Assembly (NCBI RefSeq): GCF_016925635.1 | Contig: NZ_CP070490.1 | Span: 1,612,001 to 1,676,000 of the forward strand | Length of the DNA: 64,000 nt | Reading direction: 5' to 3' | Source of the DNA: Lysinibacillus fusiformis | GTDB lineage: Bacteria > Bacillota > Bacilli > Bacillales_A > Planococcaceae | Shown here: piece by piece, positions 1 to 10,570 of the stretch | Position numbering within the stretch: the stretch's first letter is position 1 | Layout: each line of letters begins with the position of its first letter | Notes under the pieces: model-generated | Database searches by the model: none | What the model was told of the DNA's origin: nothing | Seen by the model: only the letters and a program-made list of their open reading frames with translations | Translations under genes and position numbers: made by a program

Positions 1-543
1 AATGTCAGCACGTAGAGTATGAAGTGGAACAGTTCCTTCACTATAGTGTTCAGCACGCGCGATATCAGCGCCACCTAAACGACCAGATACTTGTGTTTTA
101 ATTCCTTTTGCACCAGCGCGGATTGTGCGTTGGATCGCTTGCTTTTGCGCACGACGGAATGATACACGGTTTTCTAATTGACGAGCGATGTTTTCAGCTA
201 CTAGACGAGCGTCAAGATCTGCACGTTTAATTTCAATGATGTTGATGTGTACACGTTTACCAGTTAACTCGCTAAGGTATTTACGAAGGTTTTCAACTTC
301 CGTACCACCTTTACCGATTACCATACCTGGTTTCGCAGTGTGAATTGTAATGTTTACACGGTTTGCAGCACGTTCGATTTCTACTTTAGAAACAGAAGCG
401 TCTTTAAGAGCCGTTTCAATATATTTACGCACTTTGATGTCTTCGTGAAGTAGAGTTGCATAGTCTTTTTCAGCGTACCATTTTGACTCCCAGTCACGAA
501 TAATACCAACGCGCAGTCCTATTGGATGTACTTTTTGACCCAC
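1..543 (-). CDS. rpsC: 30S ribosomal protein S3, C-terminus cut by window edge
   Basis: S3 sits at the mRNA entry of the 30S head and helps unwind mRNA. The visible 181 codons run without a stop to the left edge, so about 35 to 40 C-terminal residues of the usual ~218 lie outside. The start is a GTG at 543 encoding a typical S3 beginning ([11 protein letters not shown]). It has a GGAGG eight bases upstream and lies three bases after the rplV stop. A KH-type GxxG motif (IGKGG) is encoded near 310-330. It is the most distal S10-operon gene in view. Confidence 0.96.
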   Translation of the reverse strand, partial: MGQKVHPIGLRVGIIRDWESKWYAEKDYATLLHEDIKVRKYIETALKDASVSKVEIERAANRVNITIHTAKPGMVIGKGGTEVENLRKYLSELTGKRVHINIIEIKRADLDARLVAENIARQLENRVSFRRAQKQAIQRTIRAGAKGIKTQVSGRLGGADIARAEHYSEGTVPLHTLRADI

Positions 544-546
544 GGA

Positions 547-891
547 TTAACCCTCCTTCTTCTCAGATACCACTAGAGTGATGTGGCTTGTGCGTTTGTT
601 AATTGCGCTTGCACGTCCTTGCGCACGTGGACGGAAACGTTTTAAAGTTGGACCTTCATCAACGAACACTTCAGAAACTACTAAAGAGTTGATGTCAAGA
701 TCGTAGTTGTGCTCAGCATTAGCAACTGCAGATTTTAATACTTTCTCAACGACTGGAGACGCCGCTTTTGGAGTATGACGTAAAATTGCAACTGCTTCAC
801 CAACTTGCTTACCTCGGATTAAGTCTACAACTAGACGTACTTTGCGAGGAGCAATGCGTACTGTACGAGCGATAGCTTTAGCTTGTGTCAT
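547..891 (-). CDS. rplV: 50S ribosomal protein L22
   Basis: L22 is a 114-residue early-assembly protein whose long beta-hairpin lines the polypeptide exit tunnel. The hairpin is visible near the C-terminus as [19 protein letters not shown], the region where macrolide-resistance changes occur in other bacteria; nothing looks altered here. It starts after rpsS with a GAGGAGG ribosome-binding site and is followed directly by rpsC. Order and spacing are those of the S10 operon. Confidence 0.98.
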   Translation of the reverse strand: MTQAKAIARTVRIAPRKVRLVVDLIRGKQVGEAVAILRHTPKAASPVVEKVLKSAVANAEHNYDLDINSLVVSEVFVDEGPTLKRFRPRAQGRASAINKRTSHITLVVSEKKEG

Positions 892-913
892 TAGGATTTA
901 CCTCCTCTCAAAA

Positions 914-1192
914 TTAGCGTCTTGTTTTCTTGTCGTCTGCACCGTGACCTTTGTAAGTACGTGTCGGTGCGAACTCACCAAGTTTATGGCCTACCATATC
1001 TTCTGTTACGTATACAGGAACATGTTTACGTCCATCATATACAGCAATCGTTAAACCGATGAAGTTCGGGAAGATTGTAGAACGGCGTGACCAAGTTTTG
1101 ATAACTTGTTTTTTCTCAGAAGCCTCTTGTACTTCCACTTTTTTCATTAAGTGGTCATCAACAAAAGGTCCTTTTTTCAAGCTGCGACCCAT
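914..1192 (-). CDS. rpsS: 30S ribosomal protein S19
   Basis: S19 (92 residues) sits in the 30S head, contacts S13 and forms part of the bridge to the 50S subunit. The diagnostic N-terminus [15 protein letters not shown] and the C-terminal segment [16 protein letters not shown] are both present, and the length is normal. It lies between rplB and rplV in the usual order, with a good Shine-Dalgarno (GGGAGG) just upstream. Confidence 0.98.
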   Translation of the reverse strand: MGRSLKKGPFVDDHLMKKVEVQEASEKKQVIKTWSRRSTIFPNFIGLTIAVYDGRKHVPVYVTEDMVGHKLGEFAPTRTYKGHGADDKKTRR

Positions 1193-1252
1193 GTAGGAAC
1201 CTCCCTCCGTGATTCCACCACGGCTCTCACATAGAACCGTAGTTTAACCACT

Positions 1253-2083
1253 TTATTTTTTACGACTACGGATGATAAATTTATCCGATTTGTTTTTCTT
1301 CTTACGAGTTTTGTAACCAAGTGCTGGTTTACCCCAAGGAGTCATTGGTGATTTACGTCCGATTGGAGAACGTCCTTCACCACCACCGTGTGGGTGATCG
1401 TTAGGGTTCATTACAGAACCACGAACTTCTGGGCGTTTACCTAACCAACGGCTACGACCTGCTTTACCGATGTGTACAAGTTCGTGTTGTTCGTTACCAA
1501 CTTGACCGATTGTAGCGCGGCAAGTAGCTAACACTAAACGTACTTCACCAGATTGAAGACGAACGATTACGTACTTATCTTCACGACCAAGTACTTGAGC
1601 AGAAGTACCAGCTGAACGTACTAATTGTCCACCTTTACCAGGTTTTAACTCGATGTTATGGATTGTAGTACCCATTGGAATGTTTGCTAATGGTAATGCA
1701 TTACCTACTTTAATATCAGCATCTGGACCAGAAACGATTGTTTGACCAACCTCTAGACCTTTTGGTGCTAAGATGTAAGCTTTTGCTCCATCAGCGTAGT
1801 TGATTAATGCGATATTCGCAGAACGGTTTGGATCATATTCAATAGTAGCAACTTTTGCCGGAATGCCATCTTTAACACGTTTGAAATCGATAACACGGTA
1901 TTGCTTCTTATGACCACCACCATGATGACGAACAGTGATTTTACCTTGGTTGTTACGACCAGCTTTGCGTTTAGTTGGTTCAAGCAATGATTTCTCAGGC
2001 TTGTTAGTTGTAATTTCCGCAAAGTCTAATGACGTCATGTTACGACGACCATTAGAGGTAGGTTTATACTTTTTAATCGCCAT
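1253..2083 (-). CDS. rplB: 50S ribosomal protein L2
   Basis: L2 is a primary 23S rRNA-binding protein needed for subunit association and peptidyl-transferase assembly. The 276-residue product has the normal length. Its C-terminus carries the conserved [18 protein letters not shown] loop with the essential histidine, followed by a basic tail. A GAAGGAGGG site precedes the ATG at 2083. It lies between rplW and rpsS as in other Firmicutes. Confidence 0.98.
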   Translation of the reverse strand: MAIKKYKPTSNGRRNMTSLDFAEITTNKPEKSLLEPTKRKAGRNNQGKITVRHHGGGHKKQYRVIDFKRVKDGIPAKVATIEYDPNRSANIALINYADGAKAYILAPKGLEVGQTIVSGPDADIKVGNALPLANIPMGTTIHNIELKPGKGGQLVRSAGTSAQVLGREDKYVIVRLQSGEVRLVLATCRATIGQVGNEQHELVHIGKAGRSRWLGKRPEVRGSVMNPNDHPHGGGEGRSPIGRKSPMTPWGKPALGYKTRKKKNKSDKFIIRSRKK

Positions 2084-2131
2084 TGTGTTTTCCCTCCTTC
2101 TTGAGTGTTCAAATCATAAATCCATTAAGGA

Positions 2132-2416
2132 TTACACTTCGAATAATTCAATTTCTTTGCTATCAGCAGTTAATTTAACAATCGCTTTACGACGTTTGTT
2201 AGTGTAACCACCGTAACGGCCAACGCGCTTGAATTTACCTTTGTAGTTAAGAACGTTTACTTTCTCAACTTTTACGCCAAAGATTTCTTCTACAGCGTCT
2301 TTTACTTGAGTTTTGTTAGCGCGAGTGTCTACTTCGAAAGTATACTTTTTCTCTGCCATAAGTTCTGAAGAACGCTCAGTAATGACCGGACGTTTTAAAA
2401 TATCACGTGCTTCCAT
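2132..2416 (-). CDS. rplW: 50S ribosomal protein L23
   Basis: L23 (94 residues) lies at the exit of the peptide tunnel and docks trigger factor and SRP. The sequence begins [14 protein letters not shown] and contains the usual [20 protein letters not shown] segment. The start codon overlaps the rplD stop by one base, indicating translational coupling. No unusual features. Confidence 0.98.
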   Translation of the reverse strand: MEARDILKRPVITERSSELMAEKKYTFEVDTRANKTQVKDAVEEIFGVKVEKVNVLNYKGKFKRVGRYGGYTNKRRKAIVKLTADSKEIELFEV

Positions 2417-3039
2417 TATCCAAGCACCTCCTCAACTTTTTCTACTGCAGATTTAGTGAATACAACTTTTTCATGACCTAATAGATCAAGAACGTTGATT
2501 CCATTTGCAGTTAAAACTGTTACACCTGGGATGTTACGAGCAGATAATGCTACGTTTTCATCTAGGTCAGCAGTTACGAATAAAGATTTTTTCTCTAAAG
2601 AAAGATCTTTAAGAATTTTTGTGAATTCTTTTGTTTTTGGTGCTGCTAGAGTTAGAGCATCAAGAACTAAGAAGTTTTGTTCTACTACTTTAGCTGATAA
2701 AGCAGATTTAAGAGCTAAGCGGCGAACTTTTTTAGGTAATTTATAAGAATAGCTACGTGGAGTAGGACCGAATACGATACCACCGCCGCGCCATTGTGGA
2801 GAACGGATAGAACCTTGACGAGCACGACCAGTTCCTTTTTGACGCCATGGTTTACGACCACCACCAGCAACCTCAGAACGGTTTTTAACCTTGTGATTAC
2901 CTTGACGAAGAGAAGCACGTTGAGCTACTACTGCGTCGAATAATACTGCTTCATTTGGCTCGATTCCGAAGATCGCATCGTTTAATTCGATTTCACCAAC
3001 TGAAGCACCTGTTTGACTAAGTACAGATACTTTTGTCAT
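2416..3039 (-). CDS. rplD: 50S ribosomal protein L4
   Basis: L4 (207 residues) is a 23S rRNA-binding protein whose extended loop reaches the exit tunnel. The loop motif [18 protein letters not shown] is intact at about residues 60 to 80, without macrolide-resistance-type changes. In E. coli L4 also represses its own operon; whether this happens here cannot be told. It sits between rplC and rplW with the expected spacing. Confidence 0.98.
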
Positions 3040-3065
3040 TCCTGTTTCCTCCTTTCCTTAAGTGA

Positions 3066-3695
3066 TTACTTAGCTTTAATTGCAGATTTAACTGTAACTA
3101 GAGCTTTTTTAGAACCAGGAACATTACCTTTAACAAGTAGTAAGTTACGCTCCGCATCAACTTTCACGATTTCTAAGTTTTGGATTGTAACTACATTGCC
3201 ACCCATTTGACCAGGTAATTTCTTTTGTTTGAATACGCGGTTCGGAGCAACTGGACCCATTGAACCAGGACGACGGTGGTAACGAGAACCGTGGGCCATA
3301 GGACCACGAGATTGTCCGTGGCGTTTAATTACACCTTGGAAACCTTTACCTTTAGTAACACCAGTTACATCAATTACATCGCCTTCTGCGAAAATTTCTA
3401 CTTTGACTTCTTGACCAACTTCGTATTCTCCAACGTTCACGTTGCGGAATTCACGAATGAAGCGCTTAGGAGCAGTGTTCGCTTTTGCTACGTGACCTTG
3501 TTGAGGTTTGTTAGAAAGCTTAACGCGCTTGTCTTCGAAACCAACTTGAATTGCTTCGTAGCCGTCTGTTTCAACAGTTTTCTTTTGAAGAACTACGTTT
3601 GGCGTAGCTTCGATAACTGTTACCGGGATTAAATCGCCGTTTTCAGCGAAAACTTGTGTCATACCAATTTTTCTACCTAAGATTCCTTTAGCCAT
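3066..3695 (-). CDS. rplC: 50S ribosomal protein L3
   Basis: L3 (209 residues) is an assembly-initiating 50S protein whose loop approaches the peptidyl-transferase centre. The N-terminus [16 protein letters not shown] and the central loop with [17 protein letters not shown] are diagnostic. Position and length are normal and the ATG at 3695 has an AGGAGGTG site upstream. It is the second gene of the S10 operon. Confidence 0.98.
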   Translation of the reverse strand: MAKGILGRKIGMTQVFAENGDLIPVTVIEATPNVVLQKKTVETDGYEAIQVGFEDKRVKLSNKPQQGHVAKANTAPKRFIREFRNVNVGEYEVGQEVKVEIFAEGDVIDVTGVTKGKGFQGVIKRHGQSRGPMAHGSRYHRRPGSMGPVAPNRVFKQKKLPGQMGGNVVTIQNLEIVKVDAERNLLLVKGNVPGSKKALVTVKSAIKAK

Positions 3696-3741
3696 TTGTC
3701 ACACCTCCTGTAAATTTTGAAAAGTTATATTATTTTTACCA

Positions 3742-4173
<432 letters not shown>

Positions 4174-4178
4174 TCAAC

Positions 4179-4207
4179 ATTATATACAATAAAAAAAGAA
4201 TAAGCAA
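4179..4207 (-). promoter_or_regulatory. promoter of the S10 operon
   Basis: On the minus strand, TTGCTT (4202-4207) and a perfect TATAAT (4179-4184) are separated by exactly 17 bases. This lies about 130 bases upstream of rpsJ, in the gap created by the inserted block. It fits a housekeeping sigma-A promoter that lets the S10 operon be expressed without read-through from tuf. Confidence 0.7.
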
Positions 4208-4359
4208 GTCTTTTCGCTAAATTCTTTTAAATGTTGTAGATATTCTTAATACTACTACTTCTTCGCTTTATTAAGCCGTTTATTAGTATATAAAATTTCT
4301 CTACATATTGCAACACTAAAGGTTGTCATATCAACATTTTCGCACATTTCAAATAACTC

Positions 4360-4403
4360 AAAAAAAGAAAAGTAGTTTCTATCTTTATAGAAACCACCTC
4401 TTT
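4360..4403 (-). terminator. intrinsic terminator after the YuiF-type gene
   Basis: Immediately after the stop of the antiporter-family gene, the minus strand has arms GGTTTCTAT and ATAGAAACT around a four-base loop, followed by CTTTTCTTTTTTT. It separates the permease from the S10 promoter. Confidence 0.8.
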
Positions 4404-4404
4404 A

Positions 4405-5715
4405 TTATAGAAAGAACACACAGGCAATCCAGCCAAACAGGATTAGTGGTATGTTAATGAAGATAAATGTCGGAACACAGGTATCCCAAATATGATGATG
4501 CTGGCCGTCTACATTTAGCCCAGCTGTTGGTCCTAATGTAGAATCGGATGCTGGCGAACCCGCATCTCCTAAAGCACCCGCTGTACCGATTAAGCATAGA
4601 ATCGCTAAAGGACTCATGTCTAAACCTTGTGCTAGCGGAACAAACAGCGTTGCAATGATAGGCACCGTTGCGAAAGATGAACCTATCCCCATCGTCACAA
4701 CTAGTCCTATTACTAACATGATGAAGACAGCGAGACTTCTATTTCCTTCTAGTAAGGTGATCGAGCTTGTAATTAAGCTATCCACATCACCTGTTGCATT
4801 TATAACCGCTGCAAAACCATTTGCAGCAATCATAACAAAGCCAATAAAGGCCATCATCTTCATTCCTTCAGAAAGAATATCATCGGCTTCTTTCCATTTA
4901 AGTGCACCTGTAAAATACATAATCATAATACCTGCAAACGAACCCACAATCATTGAATCTGTTAACACTTGAGCGCATAGTGATACCACTAATGCAAGCG
5001 CCGTCGAAAACATCATAAATTTGCTGACATTTACATTTAAAGATTCCGTAACCACTTCACTATGCTTATAATGCCTTGGCTTGCGGTATACAACAAAGGC
5101 GATTATCAATCCAATTAGCATTCCGAATACAGGAATCCCCATTGCTGCAGGTACATCACGTGAAGATACGGCCATTCCTGCTTCTGACACTTGTGTAGCA
5201 ACGATATCTTGAAAGATTGCTCCAAAACCAGCAGGTACAAAACTATAAGTACCAATTAAACCTACTGCAATTAACGTTGCAATTATACGTCGATCGACTT
5301 CTAACATATTTAAAATCTTTAAAATGGGCGGAATTAATAATGGAATGAAGGCAATATGAATAGGAATGACATTTTGAGATAAAATAGACATCACAAAAAT
5401 AAGGAAAAATATTAATACCTTCACTAGACCTTTTCTATTACTTTCACCATTTAAAATCTTTAACATCCCAGCTATCATTAATTCGGGTATTCCTGTTTTG
5501 GCTATTGCTATCGCAAAGCCCCCAAGTAGGCCATAACTTAATGCAATGGTTGCCCCTGCCCCTAATCCTTCTGTAAATGATTGAACGGTTGACTCAATAC
5601 CCATCCCACTTGTAAGACCACCTACAAAAGCGCCTAAAACTAAGGAAAGAACGACATTGATACGAAGTAAGCTTAATATTAACATAACGGCGACTGCCGC
5701 AATTACTGCATTCAT
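4405..5715 (-). CDS. Na+/H+ antiporter-family permease (YuiF-like)
   Basis: A 436-residue polytopic membrane protein with about 11 to 12 hydrophobic segments along its whole length. It resembles the YuiF group of the Na+/H+ antiporter / short-chain carboxylate or amino-acid permease superfamily. Supporting features are glycine-rich re-entrant segments (GIGSSFATVPIIATLFVPLA near residue 350) and a conserved GDAGSPASDSTLGPT stretch around 385-400. The true substrate is unknown. It is monocistronic, with its own promoter and terminator, and lies between bceB and rpsJ. A CodY-like box in its promoter suggests an amino-acid-related role; the Na+/H+ name is family-level only. Confidence 0.85.
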   Translation of the reverse strand: MNAVIAAVAVMLILSLLRINVVLSLVLGAFVGGLTSGMGIESTVQSFTEGLGAGATIALSYGLLGGFAIAIAKTGIPELMIAGMLKILNGESNRKGLVKVLIFFLIFVMSILSQNVIPIHIAFIPLLIPPILKILNMLEVDRRIIATLIAVGLIGTYSFVPAGFGAIFQDIVATQVSEAGMAVSSRDVPAAMGIPVFGMLIGLIIAFVVYRKPRHYKHSEVVTESLNVNVSKFMMFSTALALVVSLCAQVLTDSMIVGSFAGIMIMYFTGALKWKEADDILSEGMKMMAFIGFVMIAANGFAAVINATGDVDSLITSSITLLEGNRSLAVFIMLVIGLVVTMGIGSSFATVPIIATLFVPLAQGLDMSPLAILCLIGTAGALGDAGSPASDSTLGPTAGLNVDGQHHHIWDTCVPTFIFINIPLILFGWIACVFFL

Positions 5716-5757
5716 TGTTACACTCTACTTTCATACACTAAATTACTAACATGTTAA

Positions 5758-5786
5758 ACTTTATTATTCTGATAATTGAAAGTCAA
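5758..5786 (-). promoter_or_regulatory. promoter and CodY-like box of the YuiF-type gene
   Basis: Minus-strand TTGACT (5781-5786) and TAAAGT (5758-5763) have a 17-base spacer. The spacer contains AATTATCAGAATAAT (5763-5777), which matches the CodY consensus AATTTTCWGAAAATT with three mismatches. A repressor bound there would cover the whole promoter. Promoter geometry is seen directly; CodY binding is inference. Confidence 0.55.
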
Positions 5787-5816
5787 GGCTTTTTGCAATT
5801 TCAATATTTTTGCACT

Positions 5817-5852
5817 AAAAAACAGTGTAATGTATTAACACCACACTGTTTT
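5817..5852 (-). terminator. intrinsic terminator after the BceB-type gene
   Basis: Arms AAAACAGTGT and ACACTGTTTT on the minus strand flank a 14-base loop, ending in TTTTTT about 20 bases after the permease stop codon. It marks the end of the Bce-type operon. Confidence 0.8.
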
Positions 5853-5873
5853 CGAATTTCTACTTATTTAATA

Positions 5874-7862
5874 TTACAACGATTCACGTACAACTTTTTT
5901 ATAATAACCTACCGAAAGAATCGCAAAAATCGTATATAAGGCTATATAACAGCACATTGCAATCCACAAGGGAGCTGTTAACTCTGTCCCGAATAAAAAC
6001 CACCCTGACTTAACAGCAAAGTAGCTATGCAATAACCCAATAACTAATGGAACTCCGAAATTAAAGGCTTGCTTCATATAAATACCCTTCATGATATCTT
6101 TTTCGGCAAATCCAATCTTTCGGAGGATTGTATAAGAACCACGTTCTTCCTCTGCCTCAGACATTTGTTTAAAGTATAGAATACTACCTGTTGTCATTAA
6201 GAATGCTAATCCTAAAAATGCTGTTGTAAATATTGTAAGACCTAATGATTCAATATTGTCTTTACGTTTTCCTTCGTAGGATGATTGTGTATATTGCTGT
6301 GTTTTCCCCTTATCATCTACAGCCATAATAATGCCTGCATTTGATTGAATATATAATTTCTCTGCTGCTGCTATATCTTCATTCGATTTTAAAGTAATCG
6401 TCGTTTGATGATGCCAAGGATAAAGCGCTGCTTGCGTAGTTAAACTTTTAAACATATCATCTGTCACAACAAAGATAGGTCCTCCGCCCCCAGCCGTTAC
6501 AATACCACTTATAACACTCTTATCATGAACATCAACGACATGAAATGTTTCTTCAAGTTCTCCTGCAGATACTACTAAATCATGATCTTTCTCTAACGGG
6601 AACATCTCGGCCATATAACCACCATAGTTTGTTAGGATAACCTCGTTGCCCGATAACTTGGCTTCTGGAACACTTTGCTGATAATCAGAAAGGGGAATGG
6701 TATAGATTGTCCCCTCCATCGTATATAAAGGGTTATCCTGCTGCTTTTTAGACATCAATTGACCTACAGAAGCAGTTACTCCCTGCAAACGATAGTCTAT
6801 TTTATTATAGGCAATGTTATTTTCCTCTAACTTCTCTAAGAATGAATGCCCCTGCTCTTCAAGCAATATGAAATCACCAGGTACTTGGCTATATGCAGAC
6901 GCCTCTGAGGAATAGTAGGCAATATAGGACAGCGTCGTCACACCTAGAGAAACGCCTGTTAACACGGTGATCAGCGTTAATGACTTTGCATTGCTCTTCA
7001 TGCGGTGCATTATGGGTGTTAATGCTAATACATCTTGGATGGATAAATGCCCTTTTTTCTTTAAGCGAATAGTATTCATAATAAATGCTACAGAGAAACG
7101 AAAAACAAGGAATGTTCCACCTATTGTAGTAGCTAAAATAATAATCATATTAATAAATAAATTACCAGCAGATTCGATATCAAACAGCTTTGTAGACACA
7201 TAGTAGCCATAAACAATCAGTATAAGACCCATAAAGCCAATAACCATCTGTAATGCACTAAAACGTCTCACACGCTCATCTGCTTGTTTTGCTGCGCTAA
7301 ATAGTGATAACAATGAAACGCGATGAATCATCCAGGCCATCTGTATAAGAACGATGATCAATAAAATAGCAAATACAATCATCGACTGCTGTAAAGCTTG
7401 TGTACTAAAGGTCATGGTTACAAGAGCCTCTTTTTCAAGTACACGTAGCAAAATCATGGCAAACACACGAGAGCTAAAGAAGCCAGCCAACATACCTATA
7501 ATAACGGCTCCAACAAATAAGAGGATGTTTTCAATCGCTAATAACCGCACGATTAGCCCCTTAGTCATACCAATCAATTGATACAAGCCTATTTCCTTAC
7601 TTCGACGCTTCATAAATAAATGATTTGCATACAGAACGAAGAACAAAACGATAAAATAGAGAATATAAGTGGCTGCTTTAAATCCTGCCGCAGCTGTTCC
7701 ACTCATTTGAACAGCAGCCCACACTTCAGAATTATTTTGCAATGTGACAAAAGAAAAATATAATGTAACACTAAAAATAAGTGCAAAGAAATACAGATAG
7801 TAGTGCTTCATATTTTTCTTCATACTTTGAAGCACTAGCTTACTAAGACTCATACCCGTCAC
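5874..7862 (-). CDS. BceB-type ABC transporter permease
   Basis: A 662-residue FtsX-like permease of the peptide-7-exporter (BceB/PsdB/YxdM) type. It shows a first TM near residues 20-42, further TM pairs up to about 310, a large extracytoplasmic domain at about 325-530, and three C-terminal TMs. BceB-type permeases act with their ATPase to remove antimicrobial peptides such as bacitracin or lantibiotics from lipid II cycle targets, and pass flux information to the intramembrane kinase. The gene overlaps the ATPase gene by 20 bases. Which peptide is sensed cannot be told from sequence. Confidence 0.92.
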   Translation of the reverse strand: MTGMSLSKLVLQSMKKNMKHYYLYFFALIFSVTLYFSFVTLQNNSEVWAAVQMSGTAAAGFKAATYILYFIVLFFVLYANHLFMKRRSKEIGLYQLIGMTKGLIVRLLAIENILLFVGAVIIGMLAGFFSSRVFAMILLRVLEKEALVTMTFSTQALQQSMIVFAILLIIVLIQMAWMIHRVSLLSLFSAAKQADERVRRFSALQMVIGFMGLILIVYGYYVSTKLFDIESAGNLFINMIIILATTIGGTFLVFRFSVAFIMNTIRLKKKGHLSIQDVLALTPIMHRMKSNAKSLTLITVLTGVSLGVTTLSYIAYYSSEASAYSQVPGDFILLEEQGHSFLEKLEENNIAYNKIDYRLQGVTASVGQLMSKKQQDNPLYTMEGTIYTIPLSDYQQSVPEAKLSGNEVILTNYGGYMAEMFPLEKDHDLVVSAGELEETFHVVDVHDKSVISGIVTAGGGGPIFVVTDDMFKSLTTQAALYPWHHQTTITLKSNEDIAAAEKLYIQSNAGIIMAVDDKGKTQQYTQSSYEGKRKDNIESLGLTIFTTAFLGLAFLMTTGSILYFKQMSEAEEERGSYTILRKIGFAEKDIMKGIYMKQAFNFGVPLVIGLLHSYFAVKSGWFLFGTELTAPLWIAMCCYIALYTIFAILSVGYYKKVVRESL

Positions 7863-8604
7863 CGCCTAGCACACTTTGTGTATGCATAATTTCTTGGAAA
7901 AAGGCCTGCCTTGTTTTATCGCCCTTATAAAGTTCACTATAGATAAGCCCATCCTTTAGAAATAAAACACGTGTACAGAAGCTTGCAGCTACAGCATCAT
8001 GTGTAACCATCATAATTGTTGCCTCTTTTGTTTCATTAATATTTTGTAGATTTTGAAGAAGGGCTGTGGCTGATTTAGAATCTAATGCACCAGTGGGTTC
8101 GTCTGCAAATACCAATGATGGATTGGTAATAAGTGCGCGTGCAGCAGAGGTACGCTGCTTTTGTCCACCTGATATTTCGTTGGGGTATTTATTTAAAATT
8201 TCCGTGATTCCAAGCAAAGAAGTGAGCTCCTTCACTCGACTTTCCGCAACAGCTTTCGGTAACTTACTGATAGCTAATGGCAGAAGGATATTTTCCTTTA
8301 CTGTGAGGGTATCTAGTAAGTTATAGTCTTGAAATATGAATCCCAACTGCTCTCGTCGGAAGTTTGCTAAAGCTTTTTCTTTCATACCACGTAAACTGTG
8401 ACCGTTTATCTCAATAACACCTTCTGTCGCAAAGTCAATTGAGCATAAGACATTTAAAAGCGTGGTTTTACCTGAGCCAGAAGGGCCCATAATGCCTACA
8501 AATTCACCTTTATTCACTTCTAAATCAATACCCTTTAATACCTCTTGAGCCGTTGATTTTTTTCCGTACACTTTCTTTATTTTACGACCAATTAAAACTG
8601 TCAC
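7843..8604 (-). CDS. BceA-type ABC transporter ATP-binding protein
   Basis: This 253-residue ATPase has Walker [12 protein letters not shown] near residue 42, signature motif [15 protein letters not shown], Walker [13 protein letters not shown] and the switch histidine in MMVTHD. The length equals that of B. subtilis BceA. I chose the GTG at 8604 because AAAGGGG lies eight bases upstream; an ATG-initiated extension to 8655 would add an unrelated segment across the upstream palindrome. It powers the adjacent permease. The start is separated from the kinase gene by 96 bases that probably hold its own promoter. Confidence 0.92.
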   Translation of the reverse strand: MTVLIGRKIKKVYGKKSTAQEVLKGIDLEVNKGEFVGIMGPSGSGKTTLLNVLCSIDFATEGVIEINGHSLRGMKEKALANFRREQLGFIFQDYNLLDTLTVKENILLPLAISKLPKAVAESRVKELTSLLGITEILNKYPNEISGGQKQRTSAARALITNPSLVFADEPTGALDSKSATALLQNLQNINETKEATIMMVTHDAVAASFCTRVLFLKDGLIYSELYKGDKTRQAFFQEIMHTQSVLGGDGYES

Positions 8605-8625
8605 TTGATAATGCCCCTTTCTATA

Positions 8626-8637
8626 GTACAAGTGTAC
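8626..8637. promoter_or_regulatory. 12-base palindrome upstream of the BceA-type ATPase
   Basis: GTACACTTGTAC is a perfect inverted repeat (GTACA, two bases, TGTAC) 22 bases before the ATPase start, in the gap after the kinase gene. BceR-type regulators bind inverted repeats upstream of their cognate transporter genes, and those published for B. subtilis have a four-base spacer. This is therefore only a candidate operator. Confidence 0.4.
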
Positions 8638-8700
8638 CCTGACACATCTAATCATTCGTGCGTTTTACATGACAATATAAAAAGGTAGGTGACAATTTCG

Positions 8701-9729
8701 TCATCTACCTGTTAGTTTGACATATTCATTTTGTAAGGGAAAACGTAGTGTAAATAATGAGCCTTCTCCAACATTCGATTGAACATAAATACGAACACCG
8801 ATTTTTCGAGCTACATTAGATGCCAAATAAAGACCCATACCTGTAGATTGTGAGGATTCTCTTCCTGCTGTTCCCGTATATGATTTTTGAAAAATTCGAG
8901 GTAAATCCTCTAAAGGAATACCTAAACCTACATCTTTTATATGTAATAATGTCGCACCTGTTGGGTCATGTTCAGTAAAAATTGTGACCTCAGAATTTGC
9001 TGGACTATACTTTATGGCATTCGAGAGAATTTGTCGAACAATAAACGCTAGCCACTTGCCATCAGTCAGAACTGTCTCTGTAAGCTCAGCGACTTCAAAG
9101 CCAATGCCTTTTTCAATACACCAAGCCTGCATACCCCTAATTTCTTTATAGACAATCGGTTTCAGCTCAACCTCATTTAAATAGTTGTCCTTTTCAATAG
9201 AGGCTAATCTTGTTTGATGTAGCTGTTGATCGACTAAAAGATGTAGTCTCAGCCATTCATTCTCTAATTTTCGACGCAATGATATATCCTCAACATGCTC
9301 TAACAACAAATTAATAGTTGTTAAAGGGGCCTTTACTTCATGAACCCAAGCCAACAACTCATCTGAATACTCTTGTAGCAGCACTTTAGCTTGATTTAAC
9401 TCCATGTTCTTCTCATAAAAGACACTTTCTATTTTTCGAAAGCTTGCTTCCTGAAAAGGAGTTAAAACGAGTCTATTTTTATGCGCTTCATCAAGGTGGT
9501 AGCCGTCCATATTTCCCAGGAAATCTTTTAATTTCCCAACTTCAGTGACATAACGCCAGATAAAAAAGAGCGTAAAACTAACAAGCAAACTAATGTTTAC
9601 ATACCATATTGAAATACTATTTAAACCAACATCTAAAGAAAATAGCACATTTAGAAGTGTAAAAATGAAAATGAAATAACCGATCCATGCAAAGCGTTCT
9701 CTTATAAATAATAATAGCATGTTTTTCAC
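8701..9729 (-). CDS. BceS-type intramembrane-sensing histidine kinase
   Basis: A 342-residue sensor kinase with two closely spaced TM helices (about residues 13-31 and 40-58) and almost no extracellular loop, the hallmark of BceS-like kinases that sense through their ABC transporter. The phosphoacceptor is His130 in WVHEVKAPLTTINLL, an atypical H-box normal for this group. N, G1 and G2 boxes of the ATPase domain follow (NAIKYSP, DVGLGIP, STGMGLYLA). The start overlaps the regulator stop by four bases. Confidence 0.92.
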   Translation of the reverse strand: MKNMLLLFIRERFAWIGYFIFIFTLLNVLFSLDVGLNSISIWYVNISLLVSFTLFFIWRYVTEVGKLKDFLGNMDGYHLDEAHKNRLVLTPFQEASFRKIESVFYEKNMELNQAKVLLQEYSDELLAWVHEVKAPLTTINLLLEHVEDISLRRKLENEWLRLHLLVDQQLHQTRLASIEKDNYLNEVELKPIVYKEIRGMQAWCIEKGIGFEVAELTETVLTDGKWLAFIVRQILSNAIKYSPANSEVTIFTEHDPTGATLLHIKDVGLGIPLEDLPRIFQKSYTGTAGRESSQSTGMGLYLASNVARKIGVRIYVQSNVGEGSLFTLRFPLQNEYVKLTGR

Positions 9730-10415
9730 GTCCCCTGGCTGACTGCCATATATCCAAGTCCTTTTTTTGTTAGAATCACTTCGGGTAAACCAATATCCTC
9801 TAGTTTTGTACGTAATCGATTAACATTTACCGACAAAGTATTATCATTGACAAAACGTTCATCATCCCAAAGCTTTCTCATTAATTCGTCTCTTGAAACA
9901 ATCTGATTAACCTGTTCTACTAAAATTCGTAAAATGAAAAGCTCATTTTTCGTTAAGGACGCAGTGGCCCCATCAAACATAATCTCACTTCTTGTATAAT
10001 CAATAACAGCACTATTAAAACGTGTAACGTCCATTTTCTCTTCAACATAGTCGTAGGTTCTTCGTAAAATCGCCTGTGCTTTCGCAAGTAGCACTTCCAT
10101 ATGGAATGGCTTTTGTATAAAATCATCTGCTCCCATTTGCATAGCCATCACCATATCCATTGGATGGTCTCGAGAAGAGAGAAACAGGATGGGTACTTTG
10201 GATAAATGACGAATTTCTCGACACCAATGAAAGCCATCATAGGCAGGTAATTGAATATCAATCAGCACAAGATGTGGTTTCTCCTCTATAAAATCATCCA
10301 TCACCTTTTGAAAGTTTTTTGGACCAACCACTTGTAATGACCATTGTGCAAAACGTTCTTGAATCATATTAAAAATTGATGGATCATCTTCAATGAGCAA
10401 GATTTTCATGTCCAT
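9726..10415 (-). CDS. BceR-type OmpR-family response regulator
   Basis: This 229-residue regulator has a receiver domain with acidic pocket EDD at 9-11, phosphoacceptor Asp53 (LVLIDIQLP) and Lys in FIQKPF, then an OmpR-type winged helix. The ATG at 10415 is preferred because GAGGAG lies eight bases upstream; a TTG six bases earlier would be only two bases from that site. It is the first gene of the bceRSAB-like module and should activate the ATPase-permease pair downstream. Confidence 0.93.
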   Translation of the reverse strand: MDMKILLIEDDPSIFNMIQERFAQWSLQVVGPKNFQKVMDDFIEEKPHLVLIDIQLPAYDGFHWCREIRHLSKVPILFLSSRDHPMDMVMAMQMGADDFIQKPFHMEVLLAKAQAILRRTYDYVEEKMDVTRFNSAVIDYTRSEIMFDGATASLTKNELFILRILVEQVNQIVSRDELMRKLWDDERFVNDNTLSVNVNRLRTKLEDIGLPEVILTKKGLGYMAVSQGT

Positions 10416-10462
10416 ATTCAATTCTCCTCTCCTTTATTTATCCTAGATGACATGCTAGCTAT

Positions 10463-10474
10463 TATGTATACATA
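10463..10474. promoter_or_regulatory. perfect palindrome upstream of the BceR-type gene
   Basis: TATGTATACATA, a perfect 12-base palindrome, lies 48 bases upstream of the regulator start, between the tuf terminator and the gene. It could be an operator or overlap a promoter; A/T richness makes chance occurrence plausible. Confidence 0.3.
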
Positions 10475-10512
10475 CACTATTTAAAACCATTTAATTTCCC
10501 TTATTTTAACAC

Positions 10513-10549
10513 AAAAAACCAATCTGTAAGCGTCCCTACAGATTGGTTT
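10513..10549 (-). terminator. intrinsic terminator of the str operon, after tuf
   Basis: On the minus strand, arms AACCAATCTGTA and TACAGATTGGTT (12 perfect pairs) surround a short loop and are followed by TTTTTTG. It ends the rpsL-rpsG-fusA-tuf transcript before the inserted block. Confidence 0.9.
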
Positions 10550-10570
10550 GAAAATTAGCGAAAGCTAAAA

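Noticed and set aside
5751..5939. A 62-codon plus-strand ORF between the YuiF-type and BceB-type genes
   Set aside because: It covers the permease promoter and the bceB terminator, has no ribosome-binding site and a low-complexity Phe/Ile-rich product.
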